From: Betaproteobacteria bacterium LSUCC0117
GTDB lineage: Bacteria > Pseudomonadota > Gammaproteobacteria > Burkholderiales > Burkholderiaceae_C
NCBI GenBank assembly: GCA_030441535.1
Contig: JAUJFZ010000001.1
Span: 152,001 to 216,000, forward strand
DNA length: 64,000 bases
Reading direction: 5' to 3'
Position 1 is the stretch's first letter. Each line of letters begins with the position of its first letter. Below are positions 8,073 to 16,751 of the stretch, piece by piece. The notes under the pieces were generated by a model. It was not told the origin of the DNA. It did not search any database and was given only the letters and a program-made list of their open reading frames with translations. Position numbers and translations under genes: made by a program.

Positions 8073-9495
8073 AGCGCTCGGCGACTTGCCGTGGCAGCAC
8101 CAGCACCCGCTGTGGCAGGCGCTGGCGCCGCGTTTTGTCGTCTATTCACCGCACCTCTACACCTGGCCAGACACGCCTGATGTGTGGCTACTTGACTTAC
8201 GCAGTGTCCAGCGGTTGTGGCGAGGTGACGTGTTACGGTTGGCCCATCAGCTTCAGGATGATTGTCACGCGTGGGCACCGACCTCTTTGACGGCGGCGCT
8301 GGTATTTGGCGTTGGTGACAGCCCTTGGCAAGCCGCCGCGCGCATGGCATGGGCCTTACACAGCGCTGCGTCGCCAGCGGGCGTGTGGTCAGAGCCCGAC
8401 GTTGATGCGCTGCCGCTGTGGACCCTATCGCCACTGCGCAAAGCCCTCAAGCCGCTAGCAGCTATGGGTATTCGCCACTGGGGGGAATTACGGGCCTTGC
8501 CGCGCCCAGGGGTCATGCGACGTTGGGGACGCGTTGCCATTGATACCTTGGATCAAGCCTATGCCAAGGCCGAGACGCCGTTGAAAGCGGTGACCGTGCC
8601 CGATACGTTCAGCGCGCACGCAGATTTACCCGCACCAGTCAGCGACTTGACGGAACTCTACGAGCGGGGTGAGCAAATGGTGCAAGACCTGTGTGCGTGG
8701 CTGGCAGCCAGGCGCTGTGTTGCCACAGCGATTGAGTGGCGTTGGCGCAGCGAAAAGCGCCAAAACGCGCGCTATGCCGATGAGCCGATCGATACCCGTA
8801 TGTTGCTACGCGCCAGTGAAGCCCACGCCGATCCTGCGGTGTGGTGGCGTCTGACGCAAACTCATTGGCAACAGCAGGTGTTGGGGCAACCTGCTGTTGC
8901 GGTGTATTTGACAGCTGTTGAGACTTATTCTCAAACCGATCACACGCCCAGTCTGTGGCGCCCCGTGCTTGGGCAATCGGCAGAATCGGTTGGGGCCTGT
9001 TTGGATCGCTTACAGGCTCGTTTGGGGGTTGATGCCGTCCGCATGGTCGCTTTGCACGATGCGGTTGCACCGGAAGCGCAGCAGCAGTGGCGCGCTTATG
9101 ACCCCAGCGCATCACGCCGACGGGTATCCGCGCACAGGCACCACACACCCGTTGATACAACGGTTGATCCGCGGGAAGCGGCGTACCAAGCGCAAGTGAC
9201 CCGTACCCAGGATGTGCAGTTGTTACGGCCGCCGTGGTTGTTGCAGACGCCGCAGCGGTTGCTTGTGCGTGAAGAGCGGCCTGTGGTTGGCGTACCGTTG
9301 CGCTTGCTGATGGGGCCTGAGCGCATGGAGTTGGTCGGCTGGTCAGAAGCGGAGCGACCCGCGCCTGTGGTCCGTGATTACTACGTCGCATGGAGCGCGA
9401 GCGCAGGGTTGTTGTGGGTCTATAAAACACAGACACCCTCACCGGACACCGGCACAACCGAGGTGCGGTGGTATTTGCACGGGTTGTATGGCTAA
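8032..9495 (+). CDS. imuB: ImuB, catalytically inactive Y-family polymerase-like protein
   Basis: This 487-residue protein belongs to the ImuB family, Y-family polymerase relatives that act as a hub joining DnaE2 to the beta clamp. The start MLWLASHPAHWL, the WLLDLRSVQRLW segment near residue 60 and the C-terminal segment ending in a YLHGLYG-like sequence are typical. I do not see the acidic catalytic triad of active Y-family enzymes, as expected. The ATG at 8032 lies inside the imuA reading frame, and the last bases overlap the dnaE2 start (9488), so all three genes form one operon behind the LexA box. Confidence 0.9.
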   Translation: MLWLASHPAHWLREALGDLPWQHQHPLWQALAPRFVVYSPHLYTWPDTPDVWLLDLRSVQRLWRGDVLRLAHQLQDDCHAWAPTSLTAALVFGVGDSPWQAAARMAWALHSAASPAGVWSEPDVDALPLWTLSPLRKALKPLAAMGIRHWGELRALPRPGVMRRWGRVAIDTLDQAYAKAETPLKAVTVPDTFSAHADLPAPVSDLTELYERGEQMVQDLCAWLAARRCVATAIEWRWRSEKRQNARYADEPIDTRMLLRASEAHADPAVWWRLTQTHWQQQVLGQPAVAVYLTAVETYSQTDHTPSLWRPVLGQSAESVGACLDRLQARLGVDAVRMVALHDAVAPEAQQQWRAYDPSASRRRVSAHRHHTPVDTTVDPREAAYQAQVTRTQDVQLLRPPWLLQTPQRLLVREERPVVGVPLRLLMGPERMELVGWSEAERPAPVVRDYYVAWSASAGLLWVYKTQTPSPDTGTTEVRWYLHGLYG

Positions 9496-12400
9496 CACAA
9501 CCGCGACGCCACCCGCATACGCTGAGCTGATGGCATTGAGCCATTTCAGCTTTCAAGTGGGCGCTTCATCGCCTGAGGCATTGGTGACCCGTGCCAGCGA
9601 ATTGGGTTATAGCGCTTTGGCATTGACCGATGTGTGCTCAGTGGCAGGGGTGGTGCGCGCACATGTGCAGGCGAAACAGCTGGGCTTGACGTTTTTACCA
9701 GGCGCCTCATTTACTTGGCCCGACGGATGGCGTTTGGTTGCTTTGCCCCAAAACATAACGGGCTGGTCGGCGTTGTGCCGACTGATTACACAAGCCCGTA
9801 CGGGCACCATTCAGGGTGATGGGGTGTCGACCACGCCCGAAGATGTGCCAGTGGATGAAGAGGACCGAGTCGAAAAGGGCTTGGTCCGCATGCCACCTTG
9901 GCCACAAGTGGCGAGGCAACTCACAGATTGCGCGCTGATTCTGATACCCCCTCGTTTGCCAGTGGGAACCCCAACGACGACCCTTGACGCGGTTGCACAG
10001 CGCTTGACAGCCTGGCAAACGCAGGTGAGTACCCAGGCCCCTGCGCGTTTGTGGATCGGCGCGGTATTACACCAACAGGCTGATGACGATTGGTGGCAAC
10101 AGCAACTGAAAATATGGGAAATCGAGACGCGCATTCCCGTAGTCTGTGTGGGCGATGCGCGCATGCATGTGCGCGCCAAAAAGCCCCTGCTTGACGTGGT
10201 GACCGCGATTGGTTTGAGGCGTCCGTTACGTGACTGTGGCAGTGCCTTGGTAGGCAACGCCCAAATGCATCTGCGACGGCGGTGGCACTTGGCCCGATTG
10301 GTACCGTCTACGTGGTTAACGCGCAGTGTGGCGGTGATGCAGTCATGCCGTTTCTCGTTGGACGACATCAAGTACCGTTACCCCACTGAATCCGTCGCGC
10401 CCGGGGAAACACCGACACAGACCTTGGCTCGGCTGACGCAAGCAGGCTTGCTGATGCGTTACCCCAGCGGTATCCCCGAGCGGGTTCAAGCGCAAATTAA
10501 ACACGAGTTGAGCCTCATCAACGATTTGTCGTATGAGATGTATTTTTTAACCGTGCATGACTTGGTTCGCTTTGCGCGTGAACGCGGCATCTTGTGCCAA
10601 GGGCGGGGTTCGGCTGCCAATTCAGCGGTGTGCTACGCGTTAGGGATTACGGAGGTTGATCCGGCAAAAAGTACCTTGCTATTCGAGCGCTTCATCAGCC
10701 GTGCACGCAAAGAGCCGCCGGATATAGATGTGGACTTTGAGCACCAACGTCGTGAAGAGGTGATTCAATACATCTATCAAAAATATGGGCGTGACCGCGC
10801 GGCCATTACAGCCACTGTGATGACTTATCGCCCCCGTAGTGCGTTACGTGATGTGGGGAAAGCGCTGGGTGTTGATGAGCGATTGGTTCAGGCGTTTTGT
10901 AAAGCCCACCCAGGGATGTACGCACGCACCATTCAACAGGCCGCCTTAGACGAGGTGCTGGAACGCATTCAGATGACTGCGCAGACGCCTGCACACTATG
11001 CGCAGTGGTTACTGTGGCTTGATTTGGCGGGACAGTTAATGGGTGCGCCACGGCAATTGGGGCAACACTCAGGCGGCTTTGTGTTGACACAAGGACGCCT
11101 CACAGACTTGGTACCCATTGAAAACGCCCGTATGCCTGCGCGCAGTTTGATCCAGTGGGACAAAGATGACTTAGACGCCGTTGGATTGCTCAAGGTCGAT
11201 GTCTTGGCCTTGGGCATGTTGAGCGCGATTCAACGCTGTTTAACGCTGGTCGGACAGCAGCGTGGCTTGTCAGGGCCCTTACCCATACAGGCCATCCCTG
11301 CCGAAGATCCAGCGACTTACGAGATGCTGTGTCGCGCCGATAGCATTGGGGTTTTCCAAGTTGAGAGTCGTGCCCAAATGAGCATGTTGCCTCGTTTAAA
11401 GCCCCGTTGCTTTTACGACTTGGTTGTTCAAGTGGCGATTGTCCGACCTGGTCCCATTCAAGGCGGTATGGTCCATCCCTACCTGCGTCGCCGCCAAGGG
11501 ATTGAGCCGGTCTCGTACCCCGGGCCGGCCTTGAAGCAAGCGCTAGGGCGAACGCTGGGGGTCCCTATTTTTCAAGAACAAGTCATGCAGATTGCCATGT
11601 TGGCGGCAGGCTTTACGGCTGAGGAAGCTGATCAATTGAGGCGATCCATGGCCGCATGGAAACGCAAAGGCGGGGTGGAGAAATTTTATGACCGCATCGT
11701 CTCAGGGATGGTGGCACACGGTTACAGCGTGGCGTTTGCAGATCAAATTTTTCAACAAATACAGGGTTTTGGTGAGTACGGGTTTCCAGAAAGTCATGCC
11801 GCCAGCTTTGCCTTGTTGGTCTATGTCAGTGCATGGCTAAAGCGTCATGAGCCCGCCTGTTTTTTGGCCGCCATGCTGAATAGCTTGCCCATGGGGTTTT
11901 ATGGCCCTTCGCAGTTGGTGCAAGACGCGCAGCGCCATGGTGTGACTGTGTTGCCTGTCGATGTAGTGCACAGCGACTGGGACAGTACTGTCGGTGCAGA
12001 CCAAACCGTGCGGTTGGGGCTAAACCGGGTATCTGGCTTGTCGGAGCGCGGTGCACATCGTTTGGTGATGGCGCGCAGTGAAGCGCCGTTTGCGTCAGTT
12101 GCGGATTTAGCTGAACGAGCGGCTTTAAACCAGTCTGATATCAATCATTTGGCGCAAGCGGATGCGCTACACAGCTTGGCAGGCCATCGGCGCTTGCAAT
12201 GGTGGGCCAGTACCGCAGCCCATGACCGCGTCGCTGCATTAGGCGGTGCGGCAACCGCCGTGTCGGCAATCGATGCAGAAGATGCTGCCTCGTGGTTGCC
12301 TGAGGCCAGCGTGGGCGAAGCGGTGGTACAAGACTATGCCAGCACGGCCCTGAGTTTGCGAGCGCATCCCGTGGGTTTGTTGCGCGACCGGTTGGCGGCA

Positions 12401-12781
12401 AAGCGTTTGATGCCAGCGGCTGTATTGCATACCTACCCCGATCGGCGGCTTGCCCGTGCTGCTGGGCTGGTTACCGTGCGGCAACGTCCGGGTACGGCAA
12501 AAGGGGTGTTGTTCTTAACGCTGGAAGACGAGACAGGTGTCGTCAATGTCGTGGCTTGGCAAAGCCTACAAGCACAACCCCAGCAGCGCCACGCGTTAAT
12601 GGGGGCACGCTTGTTGGCTGTTTATGGGGTGTGGCAACGGGATACCGATGTCCGAACCGGAGAGCCGGGCCAAGTGATGCATCTCATTGCGAAACGGGTG
12701 GTCGACCTGAGCGATTGGCTCAGCGAGCTGACCACCCTGGAGTCAAAACCTTTGCGCTACCCTACGCACGAATTCCATTAA
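9488..12781 (+). CDS. dnaE2: Error-prone DNA polymerase DnaE2 (ImuC)
   Basis: This 1097-residue C-family polymerase alpha subunit carries out damage-induced mutagenic translesion synthesis with ImuA and ImuB. It has an N-terminal PHP-like domain (YAELMALSHFSFQVGAS, 11-27), the polymerase catalytic motif PDIDVDF (411-417), the GRGSAANSAVCYALG segment (372-386) and a C-terminal OB-fold region (VLFLTLEDETGVVNVV). The position that is usually His in the first PHP motif is not His here, consistent with a non-functional PHP site in this paralogue. The ATG overlaps the imuB stop by 8 bases. It ends 27 bases from the convergent metK. Confidence 0.95.
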   Translation: MANTTATPPAYAELMALSHFSFQVGASSPEALVTRASELGYSALALTDVCSVAGVVRAHVQAKQLGLTFLPGASFTWPDGWRLVALPQNITGWSALCRLITQARTGTIQGDGVSTTPEDVPVDEEDRVEKGLVRMPPWPQVARQLTDCALILIPPRLPVGTPTTTLDAVAQRLTAWQTQVSTQAPARLWIGAVLHQQADDDWWQQQLKIWEIETRIPVVCVGDARMHVRAKKPLLDVVTAIGLRRPLRDCGSALVGNAQMHLRRRWHLARLVPSTWLTRSVAVMQSCRFSLDDIKYRYPTESVAPGETPTQTLARLTQAGLLMRYPSGIPERVQAQIKHELSLINDLSYEMYFLTVHDLVRFARERGILCQGRGSAANSAVCYALGITEVDPAKSTLLFERFISRARKEPPDIDVDFEHQRREEVIQYIYQKYGRDRAAITATVMTYRPRSALRDVGKALGVDERLVQAFCKAHPGMYARTIQQAALDEVLERIQMTAQTPAHYAQWLLWLDLAGQLMGAPRQLGQHSGGFVLTQGRLTDLVPIENARMPARSLIQWDKDDLDAVGLLKVDVLALGMLSAIQRCLTLVGQQRGLSGPLPIQAIPAEDPATYEMLCRADSIGVFQVESRAQMSMLPRLKPRCFYDLVVQVAIVRPGPIQGGMVHPYLRRRQGIEPVSYPGPALKQALGRTLGVPIFQEQVMQIAMLAAGFTAEEADQLRRSMAAWKRKGGVEKFYDRIVSGMVAHGYSVAFADQIFQQIQGFGEYGFPESHAASFALLVYVSAWLKRHEPACFLAAMLNSLPMGFYGPSQLVQDAQRHGVTVLPVDVVHSDWDSTVGADQTVRLGLNRVSGLSERGAHRLVMARSEAPFASVADLAERAALNQSDINHLAQADALHSLAGHRRLQWWASTAAHDRVAALGGAATAVSAIDAEDAASWLPEASVGEAVVQDYASTALSLRAHPVGLLRDRLAAKRLMPAAVLHTYPDRRLARAAGLVTVRQRPGTAKGVLFLTLEDETGVVNVVAWQSLQAQPQQRHALMGARLLAVYGVWQRDTDVRTGEPGQVMHLIAKRVVDLSDWLSELTTLESKPLRYPTHEFH

Positions 12782-12808
12782 CGGTATGCCGCGCGTAGGT
12801 CTCGTGAC

Positions 12809-13993
12809 TTAAAGGCCTGCAGCAGCGCGCAGGGTCGCGGCTTTGTCGGTACGCTCCCACGTGAAGTCGGGTTCGTCACGACCAAAGTGGCCATAGGCGG
12901 CGGTACGCTGGTAGATGGGGCGCAGCAGGTCCAGCATCTGAATGATGCCTTTGGGACGCAGGTCAAAGTGCTCGCGAACGAGCTCAGCCAGACGCTCATC
13001 AGAGACCACACCCGTGCCTTCGGTGTAGACCGTGATGTTCATGGGCTGCGCTACACCAATGGCGTAGGCCACTTGGATTTGACATTGACGCGCCAAGCCA
13101 GCTGCCACGATGTTTTTGGCGACGTAACGCGCAGCGTAGGCCGCAGAGCGGTCTACTTTTGTGGGATCTTTGCCACTGAATGCACCGCCGCCGTGGGGGC
13201 AGGCACCGCCGTAGGTGTCAACGATGATTTTTCGGCCAGTTAAGCCGCAATCACCTTGTGGGCCGCCAATGACGAAGCGGCCGGTGGGGTTGATCAGGTA
13301 TTTGGTATCGGCCGTGATCCATTCTTTGGGCAACACCGGCTTGATCAACTCTTCGATGATGGCTTCGTTGAACGATGCCTTCATTTTGGTTGGCGTCTCG
13401 CTTTGATCGGGGCTGTGCTGCGTCGACAGCACAACGGTGTCGATACTGTGTGGCTTGCCATCCACGTAGCGCATGGTGACTTGGCTTTTTGCATCGGGAC
13501 GCAAAAAGGGCAAGCGACCATCTTTGCGTAACTGAGCTTGGCGCTCAACCAAACGGTGTGCGTAGTAAATGGGGGCGGGCATCAGCTCAGGGGTTTCGTC
13601 GCAGGCGTAGCCGAACATCAAGCCTTGGTCACCCGCACCGATGTTGAGGTAGTCGTCGCTGGCGCGGTCGACGCCTTGCGCGATGTCGTTGCTTTGCTTG
13701 TCGTAGCAAACCATGACCGCACAACCTTTGTAGTCAATGCCGTATTCGGTGTTGTCGTAACCGATACGCTGAATGGTGTCCCGCGCGACTTGGATGTAGT
13801 CCACATGCGCATTGGTGGTGATTTCACCCGCCAACACAACCAAGCCCGTGTTGGTCAGGGTTTCTGCGGCGACGCGTGACAGCGGGTCTTGTTCAAAGAT
13901 GGCATCCAAGATGGCATCAGAGATTTGGTCAGCTACTTTGTCGGGGTGACCTTCCGAGACGGATTCGGAGGTGAAGAGGAAATCATTGGCCAT
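12809..13993 (-). CDS. metK: S-adenosylmethionine synthetase
   Basis: This 394-residue enzyme makes S-adenosylmethionine from methionine and ATP. It begins MANDFLFTSESVSEGHPDK, with the ATP-binding SEGHPDK motif at 13-19, and contains the signature loop GAGDQGLMFGYA and the GGGAFSGKDPTKVDRSAAY motif. The length is standard. The ATG at 13993 is preceded by a GGAG on the minus strand about 9 bases upstream. A good promoter lies about 120 bases upstream, leaving a long leader (separate entry) that may carry regulation. Confidence 0.97.
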   Translation of the reverse strand: MANDFLFTSESVSEGHPDKVADQISDAILDAIFEQDPLSRVAAETLTNTGLVVLAGEITTNAHVDYIQVARDTIQRIGYDNTEYGIDYKGCAVMVCYDKQSNDIAQGVDRASDDYLNIGAGDQGLMFGYACDETPELMPAPIYYAHRLVERQAQLRKDGRLPFLRPDAKSQVTMRYVDGKPHSIDTVVLSTQHSPDQSETPTKMKASFNEAIIEELIKPVLPKEWITADTKYLINPTGRFVIGGPQGDCGLTGRKIIVDTYGGACPHGGGAFSGKDPTKVDRSAAYAARYVAKNIVAAGLARQCQIQVAYAIGVAQPMNITVYTEGTGVVSDERLAELVREHFDLRPKGIIQMLDLLRPIYQRTAAYGHFGRDEPDFTWERTDKAATLRAAAGL

Positions 13994-14107
13994 GGTGTAA
14001 AGCTCCAAGTTGGTTTATCAGGCGTTGCCTGAAACTCGGGGAGCTCATGGCGAACGCTTTAGCAGAATTTGTTATTCGCCCCGCAAGTAGTTCATTAACT
14101 CGGCGAA
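13994..14107 (-). promoter_or_regulatory. metK 5' leader with alternative hairpins (candidate regulatory RNA)
   Basis: Between the predicted transcription start (about 14106) and metK there are about 110 untranslated bases. On the metK strand the hexamer TTCGCC occurs twice (14107-14102 and 14054-14049) and GGCGAA once between them (14080-14075), so the middle element can pair with either flank. CGGGG (14083-14079) can also pair with CCCCG (14041-14037). A separate 6-bp hairpin TCAGGC-AAC-GCCTGA (14032-14018) lies just before the ribosome site. No U-run follows, so any control would be translational. I could not match a known SAM or SAH riboswitch consensus. Confidence 0.4.
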
Positions 14108-14112
14108 CCACT

Positions 14113-14140
14113 ATTATATATGGTGTCGCCCATCAATCAA
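14113..14140 (-). promoter_or_regulatory. Sigma-70 type promoter for metK
   Basis: On the minus strand TTGATT (14140-14135) and a consensus TATAAT (14118-14113) are separated by 16 bases. The predicted start is near 14106, about 113 bases before the metK ATG. Confidence 0.7.
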
Positions 14141-14188
14141 TGGGATCGAAACACCCGCCTTACCCCGTTCCATCACTCCAGATTGCGC

Positions 14189-15046
14189 ATGTTGATCCCC
14201 GTTTTTAAGTGGCTTGCTAAGTTACCGCTATGGCTTTTACAGGCGGGTGGATGCCTGTTGGGGGTGGGCATTTGGTTGGTGTCACCTCGGCACCGAGCTC
14301 GGATTCGAGAAAACGGCCGGCTCGTTGCGTTGACGCGGTATCAAACCTGGCAAGCCATCTTGCACGCGGGGAAAATGGTTGCCGAGTTACCCCGCTTGTG
14401 GTTGGGTAAGCCCGTACCGTTTGAGTGGGTGGGGGTTGATTTATTGACCGAGGCCGTCAAGCGCAAAGACAAACTTTGTTTGCTCACGCCACACATGGGG
14501 TGCTTTGAAATGTGCGCGCAGAGTTATGCCCAGACCTTTGCAAACCGAAATTTGGGCGAACTGGCCAAGCCGATTACGGTTTTGTACCGTCCCGCGCGTA
14601 AGCCAGCGCTGCAAACACTGGTGCACCAAGGGCGCGAGCGCACCGGTATGTTTGCAGCCCCTGCAAACTTGTCAGGCGTTAAGCAGCTCATCAAGGCCTT
14701 GAAAGCGGAACAAACGGTGGGCCTGCTACCCGACCAAGTCCCGCCGGATGGCATGGGGGTGTGGGTGCCCTTTTTGGGTAAGCCAGCATACACCATGACT
14801 TTGGCAGCGCGTCTGGCACAGGAGGCCGATACCGTTCTGCTGATGTGGGGTGAGCGCTTACCGTGGGGGCGCGGTTTCCGGATTCACGTGTGTCGTCCAC
14901 CCGGCCCATTGCCCACCGATTTGACTGAGGCCGCAGCGTGCGTCAACAACTGGGTGGCGCAATTGATTAAAGCTTGCCCAGAGCAATACCTGTGGGGTTA
15001 TGACCGCTTCAAAGGCCCTAAATTAACCGGTGGTGAGAAGGCTTAA
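14189..15046 (+). CDS. Lipid A biosynthesis lauroyl acyltransferase family protein (LpxL/HtrB)
   Basis: This 285-residue inner-membrane protein belongs to the LpxL/LpxM family of late lipid A acyltransferases. An N-terminal hydrophobic segment (about 12-31) is followed by the catalytic His-x4-Glu motif in PHMGCFE (His102, Glu107) and by the QVPPDGMGVWVPFLGKPAYT region (about 190-209), both conserved. The ATG at 14189 fits homologues that begin just before the membrane anchor; in-frame starts at 14120 would overlap the metK promoter. Acyl chain and position cannot be told from sequence. It converges on engB with a 4-base overlap. Confidence 0.88.
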   Translation: MLIPVFKWLAKLPLWLLQAGGCLLGVGIWLVSPRHRARIRENGRLVALTRYQTWQAILHAGKMVAELPRLWLGKPVPFEWVGVDLLTEAVKRKDKLCLLTPHMGCFEMCAQSYAQTFANRNLGELAKPITVLYRPARKPALQTLVHQGRERTGMFAAPANLSGVKQLIKALKAEQTVGLLPDQVPPDGMGVWVPFLGKPAYTMTLAARLAQEADTVLLMWGERLPWGRGFRIHVCRPPGPLPTDLTEAAACVNNWVAQLIKACPEQYLWGYDRFKGPKLTGGEKA

Positions 15047-15846
15047 GCCTCAGGAACATCACCGACTGACTGATCGCCAAAATCATTGGCATCGCGTGAC
15101 GTCTGTCCGTTGCCGGTCCAGTTGGGGTCGTGCGCCCATTGGTGCAGCAGTTCAGCCACTTCATCCACGCCCTGTCGCTTGAGCGCGGAAAACAACTTCA
15201 GTGAGCCGCCGGCAGTTTGGAGTTTAGCGATCGACATCGCTTTGTTGGCTTCAACGCGGGTCAATTTGTCGGCTTTGGTCAGCAAAACCAGAAAGTCCAG
15301 GCCAGCGGTGACCCTTGGGCGGATCACGTCGAGCAAGATCTCATCCAATTCCGTGAGGCCACGACGGGGGTCACACAGCATGACGACGGCGCGTAGATTG
15401 GGGCGCGTCATCAGATAGTTGGCCATTACGCGTTGCCAGCGGAGCTTGGCCTCTTTGGGAACGGCGGCATAGCCATATCCCGGTAGGTCAGCCAATACGG
15501 CATCGGTCTCGCCATGGTGACCCAACGAAAATAGGTTGATGCTTTGGGTGCGTCCTGGGGTTTTTGACGCGAAGGCCATACGGCGCGTTTGCGTGAGCGT
15601 GTTGATGCTCGTTGATTTGCCCGCATTCGATCGACCCACAAAGGCGATTTCGGGGACGTCGAGCGCCGGTAGGTGGTTGAGCTGTGGTGCCGTGGTTAAA
15701 AAACGGGCGGTGTGCAGCCAGTTCAGCGCCACTTCGGCGCGTGAGTCCGGGGTAGCGGTGGTCTCAGATGGGGTGGTGTTAGGGTTCAAAATGGCATCAA
15801 AATTAAGACCCCTTAGGGTCGAACCCTGAATTGGGCGCTGGCTCAT
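15043..15846 (-). CDS. engB: Ribosome biogenesis GTP-binding protein EngB/YsxC
   Basis: This 267-residue GTPase is involved in 50S ribosome assembly and cell division. The G1 motif GRSNAGKS (71-78), the G3 motif DLPGYG and the G4 motif LTKAD are all clear. The ATG at 15846 (MSQRPIQG) gives an N-terminal extension of about 45 residues that is common in betaproteobacterial EngB; longer starts run into the region upstream of cytochrome c4 and are less likely. The C-terminal tail of about 20 residues is acidic. It is divergent from the cytochrome c4 gene, 88 bases away. Confidence 0.93.
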   Translation of the reverse strand: MSQRPIQGSTLRGLNFDAILNPNTTPSETTATPDSRAEVALNWLHTARFLTTAPQLNHLPALDVPEIAFVGRSNAGKSTSINTLTQTRRMAFASKTPGRTQSINLFSLGHHGETDAVLADLPGYGYAAVPKEAKLRWQRVMANYLMTRPNLRAVVMLCDPRRGLTELDEILLDVIRPRVTAGLDFLVLLTKADKLTRVEANKAMSIAKLQTAGGSLKLFSALKRQGVDEVAELLHQWAHDPNWTGNGQTSRDANDFGDQSVGDVPEA

Positions 15847-15934
15847 TGTAAAATGAGCGGTTATATCGGTAGGAGGGTATTGTCCCGCCACCTGTTCTTT
15901 TTGTACATCAACTGCCGCCATGCGCCCAATCGCC

Positions 15935-16555
15935 ATGAAATTGCTTGTCTCCATCGCCTCAGTCGTCGCTGCATTTGCCTTCAACGTCGCTCATGCCGAA
16001 ACCGCCAAAGTCACCAAGCCAGACTTGGCTGCTGGTGCCAATAAGTACGGCCAAGTGTGTGTGGCTTGCCATGCGGCAGATGGTAATTCGATGGTTCCAG
16101 TCAATCCTAAGTTAGCGCAACAGCACCCCGAATATTTGGTGAAGCAGTTGCAGGAATTTAAATCTGGTAAGCGTGCCAACGCCGTCATGGCGGGTTTCGC
16201 TGCTATGTTGAGCGACGATGACATGCGTAACATCTCTTACTGGCTGGCCACGCAAAAGGGTAAACCCGGTGCAGCCACTGAGAAAGAGTTGGTTAGCTTG
16301 GGTGAGCGTATTTACCGCGGCGGCATCGCTGAGCGCAACGTGCCTGCTTGTGCCGGCTGCCATAGCCCCAATGGTGCGGGTATCCCTGCTCAGTTCCCCC
16401 GTCTTAGCGGCCAGCATGCCGAGTACACCGCAACTCAGTTGCGTGGCTTTAGAAGCGGTGAGCGCGGTAACAATGCGGTCATGATGGGCGTTGCCTCTCG
16501 CATGAACGACAAGGAAATCGCGGCAGTTTCTGATTACATTGCCGGGTTGCGTTAA
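15935..16555 (+). CDS. Diheme cytochrome c4
   Basis: This 206-residue periplasmic protein has a Sec signal peptide (MKLLVSIASVVAAFAFNVAHA, cleavage after residue 21 likely, with AHA at the end) and two heme-binding motifs, CVACH (42-46) and CAGCH (139-143), in two similar halves, with methionines following each as sixth ligands. This is the cytochrome c4 arrangement, an electron donor to terminal oxidases. An upstream in-frame ATG at 15920 would add five residues. The gene lies directly before the cytochrome c assembly genes resB-ccsB, separated by a terminator. Confidence 0.93.
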   Translation: MKLLVSIASVVAAFAFNVAHAETAKVTKPDLAAGANKYGQVCVACHAADGNSMVPVNPKLAQQHPEYLVKQLQEFKSGKRANAVMAGFAAMLSDDDMRNISYWLATQKGKPGAATEKELVSLGERIYRGGIAERNVPACAGCHSPNGAGIPAQFPRLSGQHAEYTATQLRGFRSGERGNNAVMMGVASRMNDKEIAAVSDYIAGLR

Positions 16556-16668
16556 CCAGCGGATACCCCGCTCAGAGGGGTAACCCTTCATTTCGTCTGC
16601 AAATATAAGCAAAAATCTATATTTGACGGCAAAATGTCAGGAACCTTTGTAGGAACTGGCGCTCAGAG

Positions 16669-16700
16669 AAAGCGGGCCTTCATACGGAGCCCGCTTTTTT
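16669..16700 (+). terminator. Rho-independent terminator after cytochrome c4
   Basis: A perfect stem with arms AAAGCGGGC (16669-16677) and GCCCGCTTT (16689-16697) runs into a T-rich tail (16695-16706). It ends the cytochrome c4 transcript about 50 bases before resB, so resB needs its own start signal or read-through. Confidence 0.85.
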
Positions 16701-16751
16701 GTTTTTGACGTCTTGCGCTGCCGTCTTTCCCAGTTAAACCCAAGTTTTTCA

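Noticed and set aside
8639..9556. A 305-residue open frame on the minus strand opposite imuB
   Set aside because: It is antisense to imuB and low in conserved pattern, with runs of Ala, Pro and Arg that reflect GC-rich codon positions.
13994..14107. A known SAM or SAH riboswitch in the metK leader
   Set aside because: I could not match the consensus of the classes I know, so only a candidate structure is reported.
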